The notes under the pieces were generated by a model. The model was not told where the DNA came from, made no database searches, and worked only from the letters and a program-made list of their open reading frames with translations. From contig BQMV01000037.1 in assembly GCA_022181005.1 (NCBI GenBank), positions 1-9,402 of the forward strand: a stretch of 9,402 nucleotides of DNA, written 5' to 3'. This DNA is from Anaerolineaceae bacterium (GTDB taxonomy: Bacteria; Chloroflexota; Anaerolineae; Anaerolineales; Villigracilaceae). This document shows positions 1 to 6,475 of this stretch, piece after piece. Numbering within the stretch: the stretch's first letter is position 1; each line of letters begins with the position of its first letter. A program made the position numbers and the translations under genes.

Positions 1-2178
1 GACGGTCTTCACCTTATCCTTCGCATGTTCCTCCGCGATGATGTTATCGTGCGTGCCGAGGTAGTGGCGCAGGAAGAACTCGTGTCCTTTCGCGCTGGCT
101 TGAATGGCGTTGCCGCGCCAGATGATCCACACGCGGGGCCAGTTCTCCTTCGCGTCGGGATCATCCACTGAAAGTTCGAGCTTGCCATCTTGAATTTGTT
201 TCGCCGCCCATTTGGAAACCTCATCCGCAGATTTCGCGCCTGCGGCTTCGGCTCTCTTCATCACATCGAAGTTATTTTCTTTGAACTGCGGAAAGTACGG
301 CATCCAGCCCATGCGTACCGCCATCGCTTCCAAGTCCATCGCGTGACCCTTCGCCCATTTCGTTTCAGGCGGGACGTGGGCGTACTCGGTGAAGTCGCCT
401 TCGTAACGCCACTGGTCGCTGTTGACGTAATGCCACGTGGGAGATTGCTGTTGGCGCGGCGGCTTCTGCCAGTCGAGCGCGAACGCGAGACTCGTCCACG
501 GCGCGACCAGCGTCAGTTTTTCCTGTCCCACGTAATGGTTCATCCCGCCGCCGTTGACTCCGCAACAACCGCACAGGATCAGCGCGTAGATCGGCGCGCG
601 ATAGACAAGATTGTTGTTGTACCAGTGGTTGATGCTCGCGCCGATGATGATCATGGACTTGCCGTTGGTTGCTTCGGCGTTCGCGGCAAACTCGCGCGCG
701 AGACGAATGACCGTATCGCGCCCGATACCCGTGTGCGATTCCTGCCAGGCGGGCGTGTACGCGCCAACTTCATCATAACTCTGCGGATAATCGCCAGGCA
801 GCCCGCGCCCCACGCCAAATTGAGAGATGACCAGGTCGAACACGGTCGTGACCAATTTCTTCCCGTCGCTGGTCTCAATGTATTTTGCAGGCACGCCGCG
901 TAACGCGGTCTTCTGTTCCGTAAATTCATAGAACTGGACATTGACCGTCTCGTCCTGCGAACCCAGGAACGAAAGCGTCGGCTCGATGGGCGCGTCGTCC
1001 AGCCCGTCTTCCATCTTGATATTCCACTTGCCCTTTTCCTTGCTCCAGCGGTCGCCCACCGCGCCCTTGGGCATGCGCGGCGCGTTCGCCTTCGCATCGT
1101 GCACAAGGAACTTCCATTCGCCGTTCTCAACGTCCTTGTATCGCTTCACCGTGTTGGCGCGGATGTAACGTCCCGCCTTGTAACTATCGCCGTCTTTTTC
1201 CAACTCGATCAGGAACGGCATATCGGTATTTTCTTTGAGATAGTTGACGAAGTACGGCACTTGCTTATCTACATAGAACTCTTTCAAGATGACATGGTTG
1301 ACCGCCATCCAGATGGCCGTATCGTTCCCCGCCTTGACGGGAATCCACCAATCGGAATATTTCGCCACTTGTGAAAAGTCCGGCGCGATGACCACGAACT
1401 TCGCGCCCTCATGCCGCGCCTCTGAAATGAAATGCACATCGGGTGTGCGCGTCATGTTCAGGTTCGATCCCATCGAGACGATGTATTTGCTGTTGTACCA
1501 ATCCGCCGATTCGCACACATCGGTCTGGTCGCCCCAAATTTCAGGGAAGGCGTTCGGCAGGTCGGCGTACCAATCGTAGAAACTCATGTTCACGCCGCCG
1601 AACAGTTGCAAGAAGCGCGAACCTCCGCCGTATGAAAGATACGACATCGCGGGGATGGGCGAGAAGCCAAAGACGCGGTCGGGACCGTATTTCTTGGCAG
1701 TATACAGATTCGCCGCGGCGACGATCTCCAGCACTTCATCCCAATTCGTGCGGCGGAATCCGCCTTTGCCGCGCGCCTTCTGGATGCGCTTGCGCTTCTC
1801 GTCATCTTCCATGATGGACTTCCACGCTTCGACCGGGCTTTTCCCGCTCGCGCGCGCCTCGCGCCAAAAATCCAGCAACACGCCGCGCGCGTATGGGTAC
1901 TTGACGCGGATCGGGCTGTACACGTACCACGACGCGGAGATCCCGCGCTGACAGCCGCGCGGCTCGTAGGGCGGCAATCCATCCTGCAACAGCGGATAAT
2001 CCACCTGCTGCATTTCCCACGTGATGATGCCGTCCTTCACATAGACCTGCCACGAACAACCGCCCGTGCAGTTCACCCCATGCGTACTGCGGACGATGTT
2101 ATCGTGCTGCCAGCGGTTGCGATAGAACTCCTCCCACTGGCGGGCTTGCGGGTTGACCAAATCTTGAATCCAACTCAT
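1..2178 (-). CDS. narG: Respiratory nitrate reductase alpha subunit NarG (N-terminal 726 residues; continues beyond the left edge)
   Basis: Catalytic molybdopterin subunit of membrane-bound nitrate reductase, which reduces nitrate to nitrite with electrons passed from NarI through the FeS subunit NarH. The frame is open without interruption from ATG 2178 to base 1, about 58% of the roughly 1250 residues usual for NarG. It aligns without gaps to E. coli NarG over the first ~200 residues. The FS0 cluster ligands are His33, Cys37, Cys41 and Cys76 (motifs RSTHGVNCTGGCSW and EPRGCQRG). The Mo-ligand aspartate is Asp206 in SFYDWYADLP, followed by GDQTDVCESADWYNS. Other family stretches are GFSPIPAMS, NTDMPFLI, GASINHWYNNN, HYVGQEKL and GKGHEF-like AKGHEFFLRHYLG. 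The start is supported by CGGAGG (2187-2192), 8 nt upstream. There is no twin-arginine leader, so a cytoplasmic active site is inferred. A Nitrobacter-type NxrA, which belongs to the same family, cannot be excluded. narHJI are expected downstream, outside the window. Confidence 0.96.
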   Translation of the reverse strand, partial: MSWIQDLVNPQARQWEEFYRNRWQHDNIVRSTHGVNCTGGCSWQVYVKDGIITWEMQQVDYPLLQDGLPPYEPRGCQRGISASWYVYSPIRVKYPYARGVLLDFWREARASGKSPVEAWKSIMEDDEKRKRIQKARGKGGFRRTNWDEVLEIVAAANLYTAKKYGPDRVFGFSPIPAMSYLSYGGGSRFLQLFGGVNMSFYDWYADLPNAFPEIWGDQTDVCESADWYNSKYIVSMGSNLNMTRTPDVHFISEARHEGAKFVVIAPDFSQVAKYSDWWIPVKAGNDTAIWMAVNHVILKEFYVDKQVPYFVNYLKENTDMPFLIELEKDGDSYKAGRYIRANTVKRYKDVENGEWKFLVHDAKANAPRMPKGAVGDRWSKEKGKWNIKMEDGLDDAPIEPTLSFLGSQDETVNVQFYEFTEQKTALRGVPAKYIETSDGKKLVTTVFDLVISQFGVGRGLPGDYPQSYDEVGAYTPAWQESHTGIGRDTVIRLAREFAANAEATNGKSMIIIGASINHWYNNNLVYRAPIYALILCGCCGVNGGGMNHYVGQEKLTLVAPWTSLAFALDWQKPPRQQQSPTWHYVNSDQWRYEGDFTEYAHVPPETKWAKGHAMDLEAMAVRMGWMPYFPQFKENNFDVMKRAEAAGAKSADEVSKWAAKQIQDGKLELSVDDPDAKENWPRVWIIWRGNAIQASAKGHEFFLRHYLGTHDNIIAEEHAKDKVKTV

Positions 2179-2197
2179 GGCGTATGCCTCCGTAAAT

Positions 2198-2245
2198 CCG
2201 TACCGCAAAATTCATTTTGCAACCGTACCGCAAAGTTCACTTTGC
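2198..2245 (-). repeat. Two tandem 23-nt hairpin repeats upstream of narG
   Basis: Two near-identical 23-nt units (2198-2220 and 2223-2245) lie 25 nt apart in the narC-narG spacer. Each is a hairpin flanked by CCGTACC on the plus strand. Copy 1 has arms GCAAAA/TTTTGC (2205-2210 and 2215-2220). Copy 2 has arms GCAAAG/CTTTGC (2230-2235 and 2240-2245). Both share the loop TTCA, which is TGAA on the transcribed strand. The only two differences between the units are the two partners of one base pair, A-T in copy 1 and G-C in copy 2, so pairing is kept. Copy 1 ends 5 nt before the narG Shine-Dalgarno site. It could be an RNA structure in the narG leader, a protein-binding dyad, or two copies of a dispersed genomic repeat. 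The sequence does not decide between these. Confidence 0.75.
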
Positions 2246-2273
2246 GCTTGTGCGTTGCAGAAGACTATCGAAA

Positions 2274-2291
2274 GGCAAGATAGATCTTGCC
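2274..2291 (-). other. Stem-loop between narC and narG
   Basis: A perfect inverted repeat with 7-bp arms GGCAAGA and TCTTGCC and a 4-nt loop lies 28 nt past the stop codon of the cytochrome gene, reading in the minus direction. On the transcribed strand only TTTCG follows it, too short a T run for a convincing intrinsic terminator. It may instead be an RNA-processing or mRNA 3'-end stabilising hairpin, or a leaky attenuator, between narC and narG. The structure is seen directly and its function is inference. Confidence 0.5.
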
Positions 2292-2319
2292 GTACTCATC
2301 ACGCAAGAAGAGTCTCGCG

Positions 2320-3186
2320 CTACTTCTTCGCTTGTATCGCGCGCGACCGCTCGATCATCGGTTTTCGCACGCCCATCAAGCGCTTTCTCCAGTACAAATG
2401 CTCCAAGGCGATCAACACCGCCGCGCCCGCAATGGCAAGCAGAGCGATCTGTAACAACGCGCTGGGTTCGCGCTGGGTCACAGATGCCTTGCTTAAGAAC
2501 GCGTATAAATCGGCTTGCTCTTGAGGCGTCAGCGGCGTGTTCGCCCAGATCGAACCCATCGTTTGCGTGGATGGCGCGCTCATAAACGACGCAAATGCCG
2601 CGCTCGACTTGACGAAGCCGCTGGTTGTCAAATCGGGACCCAAATTACCGCCGCCAAGCGAGCCGAGACCCGCTATGCTGTGACATGAAATGCAGTGCGG
2701 TCCCCCATTCTCAAGGCGTTTATCTCCAACAAAATACGCTTTACCGCTGGTCGCATCCCCGACCGGGAGTTCCGCCCCCGCGCCGCCCGTTGTCGCGCCG
2801 CCGCCCAAATACGCGAGAAGCGAATCGACTTGATCGGGCGTCAGCCCCAAATTCGGCATGGGAATGCTGTTGTATTTCTTGAACAATTCTGTGGCAATCG
2901 GGTCGCCCGAAGCCAGCGCTTGATCGGGCGCGAGTATCCATTGTTTGAGCCAGGCTTGATCTTGACGTTCCGTCACACCCTGCAAATCGGGACCCACCAA
3001 ATCTCCGCCGCCGATGGTGTGGCAGGCGTTGCATCCTTTTTCCTTAAACAGCGCCTCCCCGTCCGGTGTTTGCGCCGGCGGTTTTGCGAACACGACACGA
3101 GCGGCGGTCGCAAGAAACGCGAGCAAGAATGCCAGCGTCAAACCAAGAAAAACGTTTTTCGAATTTCGTCTACCGTTTACTTTCAT
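2320..3186 (-). CDS. narC: Membrane-anchored diheme cytochrome c, NarC-like
   Basis: A 288-residue c-type cytochrome that probably carries electrons on the outer face of the membrane to or from the nitrate reductase. An N-terminal hydrophobic segment (about 12-34, ending VFA before KPP) is a signal peptide or anchor. Heme domain 1 has CNACH (52-56) and a likely axial Met110 in SIPMPNLGLT. A Gly/Ala-rich linker (128-140) follows. Heme domain 2 has CISCH (165-169) and a probable axial Met210. A C-terminal membrane helix (about 243-262) ends in a Lys/Arg-rich tail, which predicts hemes outside and tail inside. It lies directly upstream of narG, as narC does in the Thermus thermophilus nar operon, where a diheme cytochrome is needed for active membrane nitrate reductase. 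A purine-rich site GAGAGGAG (3198-3205) precedes ATG 3186 by 11 nt. The cytochrome identity is certain. The narC name rests on architecture and position. Nitrobacter-type nxr loci also carry a cytochrome c gene beside nxrA. Confidence 0.9.
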   Translation of the reverse strand: MKVNGRRNSKNVFLGLTLAFLLAFLATAARVVFAKPPAQTPDGEALFKEKGCNACHTIGGGDLVGPDLQGVTERQDQAWLKQWILAPDQALASGDPIATELFKKYNSIPMPNLGLTPDQVDSLLAYLGGGATTGGAGAELPVGDATSGKAYFVGDKRLENGGPHCISCHSIAGLGSLGGGNLGPDLTTSGFVKSSAAFASFMSAPSTQTMGSIWANTPLTPQEQADLYAFLSKASVTQREPSALLQIALLAIAGAAVLIALEHLYWRKRLMGVRKPMIERSRAIQAKK

Positions 3187-3424
3187 TATCTTGAATGCTC
3201 CTCTCGTCTGAGGTCTCCAACAAATCAGCTCTGCGCGCGGGCAAAGTATGAGCAGAATACATGCAGGCGATATTCTCCATCAGCCTTGCATAAATAATGG
3301 GGAGCGTCGGTAGTATGCGCCGTTGCGATGCGGTTTATTTCATGAGAAACACGAACAAATTATCTTAAGAATACCGAAAAACTCGGAATAATTAAATCCT
3401 TCCTCCCTCATTCATCGAGAATGA
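3187..3424 (-). promoter_or_regulatory. Non-coding region upstream of narC, probable nar promoter region
   Basis: About 240 bases between the regulator terminator and narC, with no credible gene on either strand. It must hold the promoter for narC-narG, because the terminator just upstream should stop transcription from the regulator operon. The part furthest from narC (3331-3400) is AT-rich. It contains GATAAT on the minus strand (3359-3364), a fair -10 match, with TTCCGA (3383-3388) 18 nt further upstream as a poor -35. An 8-bp palindrome TCTTAAGA (3363-3370) overlaps this. Closer to narC is an inverted repeat AGAATA/TATTCT with an 11-nt gap (3254-3276), which could be an operator. I see no FNR-type TTGAT-N4-ATCAA box. 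The regulatory role is inferred from position, and the individual elements are tentative. Confidence 0.4.
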
Positions 3425-3454
3425 AAAAAGAGTGACCTCACAATCACTCTTTTT
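3425..3454 (-). terminator. Intrinsic terminator of the sensor-regulator operon
   Basis: A perfect 11-bp inverted repeat, AAAAAGAGTGA (3425-3435) and TCACTCTTTTT (3444-3454), surrounds an 8-nt loop. Read on the minus strand, the A-rich arm leads into a G/C-containing stem and ends in a run of six T, the classical intrinsic form. It starts 33 nt past the stop codon of the 101-residue gene and separates that operon from narC. Because the arms are A- and T-tracted it could also work in the plus direction, although no plus-strand gene reads into it. Confidence 0.88.
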
Positions 3455-3487
3455 AAGCCAAGCCCTCCCCTATATCTTAATTCTCTC

Positions 3488-3793
3488 TCACACGCCTTCT
3501 TCAGCAAACAACGCCGACCAACAGTCTTCACCCCCAGCCAACAGACTCAACCCCGCTTTCGCCGGCTTTCCGCATGGGTTCGCTCCCAGCGCCTCAGCGA
3601 CGCTTTGCGCCGCAGGCGAGAAGTAAGCGATCCACTCGCAATGCAGGCGTCCTGCCTCCTCGCGCATAAAGACCGCCATCTCGACAGGTTGATTTGCGGC
3701 ATTGAACAACGGCTGGAATATTTCCTCAATCTCAATCCGGGCGATTGGCGCCCACATCCCATCGCCAAGCGATTTCGAATGCCAACGATTCAT
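3488..3793 (-). CDS. Unrecognised 101-residue protein, third gene of the NarX/NarL-like operon
   Basis: I do not recognise a family. The start ATG 3793 overlaps the TGA of the response regulator gene (ATGA, 4 nt), and AGAGG sits 5 nt upstream, so translational coupling with the regulator is likely. The protein is soluble, with no signal peptide or membrane helix. A segment 15-48 (APIARIEIEEIFQPLF followed by QPVEMAVFMREEAG) looks like alternating strand and helix. A distinctive central part reads HCEWIAYFSPAAQSVAEALG (51-70), and then come NPCGKPAKAGLSLLAG and EDCW. Three cysteines (52, 74, 91) and His51 could bind metal or be redox-active, but no standard motif is formed. The terminator follows 33 nt after the stop. 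By position it may modulate the kinase or regulator, or serve nitrate metabolism. An internal Met13 is an alternative start, less well supported than the coupled one. Confidence 0.78.
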   Translation of the reverse strand: MNRWHSKSLGDGMWAPIARIEIEEIFQPLFNAANQPVEMAVFMREEAGRLHCEWIAYFSPAAQSVAEALGANPCGKPAKAGLSLLAGGEDCWSALFAEEGV

Positions 3794-4452
3794 ACCAACC
3801 TCTTGCTCTTCGCCACCTTCGCCGCCTCGCGCCGCGTGGACACATGCAATTTAGATAAAATATTCCGCATGTGCGTCTTGACCGTATTCAGGCTGATGTT
3901 CAATTCTGCAGCGATTTCCTTATCGGTTGCGCCTTGCGCCGCCTTCGATAAAACCTGTTGCTCGCGTTCCGTCAAGTCGTTGTCAGTTTCATCGTTCACA
4001 GCGTCATACTTGCTCAAACGACGAAATTCAGCCAATACGCGTCCCGCCAAACTGGGTGAAATCGCCGCTTCGCCTTGCAATGCGCCGCGCAGCATCTCCA
4101 ACAGCGTTTGCGAACGAATCTCCTTTAGCAGATAACCTTGCGCCCCGTTCTTCAACGCTTCGAAAAGGAAATCATCGTCGCCGCGCACGGTCAGCATCAC
4201 AATAATCGTTTCAGGCAGGGTTTGTTTAATCTGCCGCGTCGCTTCGACGCCATCCATGCCGGGCATTTGCACGTCCATCAGAATCAGATCGGGCTTGAGT
4301 TCCCGCGCCTTAACGAGGGCTTCAAAGCCGTCACCCGCTTCGCCGACCGTTTCCATATCCGTTTGCGAAGCGATAATTCCCGCCAACCCTTCGCGGAACA
4401 AAACATGATCATCCGCCAGCAAGACGCGCGCTTTCTCCATATTACCCGTCAT
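3790..4452 (-). CDS. NarL/FixJ-family response regulator (REC-LuxR HTH)
   Basis: A 220-residue DNA-binding response regulator, probably phosphorylated by the upstream kinase. Residues 7-125 are a receiver domain: acidic pocket Asp14-Asp15, phosphoacceptor Asp60 in LILMDVQMPGMDG, Thr88 in the switch position and Lys110 in YLLKE. Residues 158-213 are a LuxR/GerE-type helix-turn-helix (LTEREQQVLSKAAQGATDKEIA, then LNISLNTVKTHMRNILSKL), close to NarL in layout and length. The start at 4452 overlaps the kinase gene by 11 nt. A second in-frame ATG at 4440 (residue 5, MEKARVLLADDH) falls one base past the kinase TAA and fits the usual family N-terminus equally well. Either start implies coupling. 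By context it probably regulates narC-narG in response to nitrate, which is inference. Its 3' end overlaps the next gene by 4 nt. Confidence 0.95.
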   Translation of the reverse strand: MTGNMEKARVLLADDHVLFREGLAGIIASQTDMETVGEAGDGFEALVKARELKPDLILMDVQMPGMDGVEATRQIKQTLPETIIVMLTVRGDDDFLFEALKNGAQGYLLKEIRSQTLLEMLRGALQGEAAISPSLAGRVLAEFRRLSKYDAVNDETDNDLTEREQQVLSKAAQGATDKEIAAELNISLNTVKTHMRNILSKLHVSTRREAAKVAKSKRLV

Positions 4453-6346
4453 CTTCTGCGCGCCACGTCAATACAACGCGCGTTCCACGCCCGGGCGCCG
4501 ATACGATTTCCACGTTTCCACCGATATGCTTCGCGCGCGCTTGCATGATCTGTAAACCAAAATGTCCGCTCGGCGCAGATTGAGTCGCTTCAAAACCTCT
4601 TCCGTCGTCTTCGATAGCCACGAAATAGCCGCTGTAGCCGCGCCCCGCCTGCATAACAATACGCGTCGCGTTGGCGTGACGCGCCGCATTGACCAACGCT
4701 TCGCGCGCAATGTGGTGAACCTGTTCCGCAATTTGCGGCGCAGGATCGAGCGCAGAATCTTCGTCGAAGCGCCAGATCGCTTCAAGGCCGTATTGTAAAG
4801 CGACCTCATCCAGCGTTTCGCGCAGGCGAGCCCACAAAGCGTCATGTTGCGCGGGTGTTTCATCCAACAGACGGTTGATGGCGCGACGCACGTCGCCCGT
4901 TGCCTTACTGATGGTTTCGCGCGTTTTTTGCAGTCGTTCCGCCGCCGCGCCCTCGCGCCCATCCGCTAAAAATTCGACCACTTGATCGGTCATCAACCCT
5001 AAATAGCTAAGCGTTTGCCCCAAGCCGTCGTGCATTTCCGCCGCCACACGCTGACGTTCGCTCAACGTGGCGGCGCGCTCGGCTTGCGCGAAGAGGCGGG
5101 CGTTTTCAAGCGCGATCGCGGCGACGCTCGCCAGTTTGAGAAGCATATCCGCCGATTCGGCGGCAAATTGATTTTGCGCGGGACTGCCTACGCACAACGC
5201 GCCAATAACACGTTCGCCTACACGCAGCGGAGCGGCGAGATGACTGACGCGATATTCATCGGACAACATGCGGCAACCGCCCTGACATGCGCCAACTTTG
5301 CAGATCATCGCGTTCTCGTCTGCCAACACAGCATGCGCAAACGGGTTATCGGTCCGCACCACATTGCCCACTACCGCATTCTTCGGTCCGCTCAGGGTTT
5401 GCAGTTTAAGCCAGTTTTGATTTTCATCTACCAGACACAACGAAGCCACTTCGCCGCCCAACAGCGCGCGCGCCTTTTCGGTGACCGAATTCAGCACTTG
5501 TTGAATATCGAGCCGCGAAGAAATTTCACGGCTAATCTCGTTGAGCGTTTCGAGTTCGCGCGTGCGTTCCGCGACGCGCAATTCCAGCGTATCGTTCCAT
5601 TCGACAAGTTCTTCGCGCGCCTCAGACAGACGAGAACGCATCCCATCCAACGCTTGCGATAACGCTCGTATCTCTCGCGGACCCGCGACTCGCACCGGCG
5701 CATCGAGTTGATCTGCGCCGAGACGCTCCGCCTCCAACTCCAACGCGCGCAACGGCGCGAACAAAGAACGGCGCGCCACCCATGCGCTGATCGCCAGCAA
5801 GATTAACGCGCAAAGCAGAAAAGCGATCTGACTCAATCGTAAACGATTCGCCCGGGCGCTGAACGCGGCTTCATAAAGTCGCACCGCCTCGTCGGTTTTT
5901 TGCGTCAGTTGTGCAGATTGTTCGTCTAAGGCGCGCCGCAGCGAATCGGAATCGGAAACAGAGAGTTCATCCAACACAGCGACGTATCGCGTCCAGCTAG
6001 ATTCGACTTCGCGTAATGCGGCAAGGATTTGCGCGTCGTCCGTCGCCGGCAGATGCGCCATGCCGTCCGAAAGATAGGGCGCCGCGCCGCCATGTTCCAA
6101 TGCAAATAAAGTTTGAGAAAAAATAGATTTTATTTTCTCCAGTTCGTCCTGCGCCGTCTCATCCCCTTGTTGAGCTTGCCAGGTCATCTGCTGGACCAAC
6201 ATCCGTTGACGTCCCGCCAGATTGATCACCAGCGCATCTTGCCGTTGAGTTTGCGCGCCCCAATACGTCGCCATAGCGGAGATCGTTACAAGAACAACGA
6301 ACGCCGAGAGCAACACAATCCATTGAACGCGAAGGCGCTGAAGCAT
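4442..6346 (-). CDS. NarX-like sensor histidine kinase (PilJ/P-box, HAMP, GAF, HisKA_3, HATPase)
   Basis: A 634-residue membrane sensor kinase, likely a nitrate or nitrite sensor. Transmembrane helix 1 is about 9-28. The outer domain (30-170) opens with INLAGRQRMLVQQM (41-54), the PilJ/NarX P-box that binds nitrate in E. coli NarX. Transmembrane helix 2 is about 172-192, followed by HAMP (about 193-245), a coiled coil (245-272) and a GAF domain (about 275-420). The dimerisation domain (428-495) has the phosphoacceptor His439 in RQRVAAEMHDGLGQTLSYLG. The ATPase domain (540-630) has an N box at EALVNAARHA (Asn553), DDGRGF (580-585) and GHFGLQIM. The GAF domain carries five cysteines (304, 349, 354, 358, 385), three of them as CxxxxCxxxC. 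No Shine-Dalgarno site precedes ATG 6346, and the next Met (25) lies inside helix 1, so 6346 is retained. It is coupled to the response regulator by an 11-nt overlap. The cognate pair is very likely and the ligand is inferred. Confidence 0.94.
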   Translation of the reverse strand: MLQRLRVQWIVLLSAFVVLVTISAMATYWGAQTQRQDALVINLAGRQRMLVQQMTWQAQQGDETAQDELEKIKSIFSQTLFALEHGGAAPYLSDGMAHLPATDDAQILAALREVESSWTRYVAVLDELSVSDSDSLRRALDEQSAQLTQKTDEAVRLYEAAFSARANRLRLSQIAFLLCALILLAISAWVARRSLFAPLRALELEAERLGADQLDAPVRVAGPREIRALSQALDGMRSRLSEAREELVEWNDTLELRVAERTRELETLNEISREISSRLDIQQVLNSVTEKARALLGGEVASLCLVDENQNWLKLQTLSGPKNAVVGNVVRTDNPFAHAVLADENAMICKVGACQGGCRMLSDEYRVSHLAAPLRVGERVIGALCVGSPAQNQFAAESADMLLKLASVAAIALENARLFAQAERAATLSERQRVAAEMHDGLGQTLSYLGLMTDQVVEFLADGREGAAAERLQKTRETISKATGDVRRAINRLLDETPAQHDALWARLRETLDEVALQYGLEAIWRFDEDSALDPAPQIAEQVHHIAREALVNAARHANATRIVMQAGRGYSGYFVAIEDDGRGFEATQSAPSGHFGLQIMQARAKHIGGNVEIVSAPGRGTRVVLTWRAEDDG

Positions 6347-6475
6347 AATAAGATGTAGTTCCGACGTAAAACGTGTACAATACGCTTGGTCTTATTCGTC
6401 ATTCCAAACGCGGCATAATGCCTATCCGTCATTATAACATCGCCATCTATCTATTTCGCACAAGGAGAAACACAC
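6347..6475. promoter_or_regulatory. Divergent intergenic region between the sensor kinase and S9 peptidase genes
   Basis: The 129 bases must carry promoters for both directions. Toward the kinase, TTGTAC (6375-6380) and TACATC (6352-6357) on the minus strand are spaced 17 nt and would place the transcript start at or next to the ATG, which fits the missing ribosome site. Both boxes match the consensus at only three of six positions. Toward the peptidase, CATAAT (6414-6419) and TATAAC (6433-6438) are possible -10 boxes without good -35 partners. Other structure: an 11-bp palindrome GGCATAATGCC (6412-6422), a direct repeat CGTCATT (6397-6403, 6427-6433) spaced 30 nt, and ACGTAAAACGT (6364-6374). 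The promoter role is inferred from the divergent layout. Confidence 0.4.

Noticed and set aside
190..903. A 237-codon plus-strand reading frame opposite narG
   Set aside because: It is the antisense shadow of a clearly conserved narG frame; it is Arg/His-rich, has no recognisable motifs and no ribosome site. The long plus-strand frames opposite the cytochrome gene (2695-3297) and the kinase gene (5015-5662) fail for the same reasons.
651..1982. Possible frameshifts in narG, suggested by several short minus-strand frames
   Set aside because: The narG frame translates without a break from 2178 to 1 and matches NarG throughout. The short frames (e.g. 651-1130, 1590-1982) are out-of-frame, Arg-rich shadows.
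2080..2178. Tat signal on NarG, which would put the active site outside
   Set aside because: The N-terminus (MSWIQDLVNPQARQWEEFYR) has no twin arginine or hydrophobic segment, and the start has a good ribosome site. No in-frame extension with a leader is apparent in the short spacer.
2198..2245. Start of a CRISPR array
   Set aside because: There are only two copies with a 2-nt separation, no spacer-sized unique sequence and no cas genes.
2274..2291. Intrinsic terminator after the cytochrome gene
   Set aside because: The stem is short and followed only by TTTCG on the transcribed strand. Kept as a stem-loop of unknown role.
2293..2299. TACTCAT, a match to the NarL heptamer TACYYMT, in the narC-narG spacer
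   Set aside because: A single heptamer has a sizeable chance of occurring at random in this much sequence, it has no inverted partner at a 2-nt spacing, and it sits after narC rather than in its promoter.
3187..3424. FNR-type box for anaerobic control of nar
   Set aside because: I scanned both strands for TTGAT-N4-ATCAA and close variants and found none convincing.
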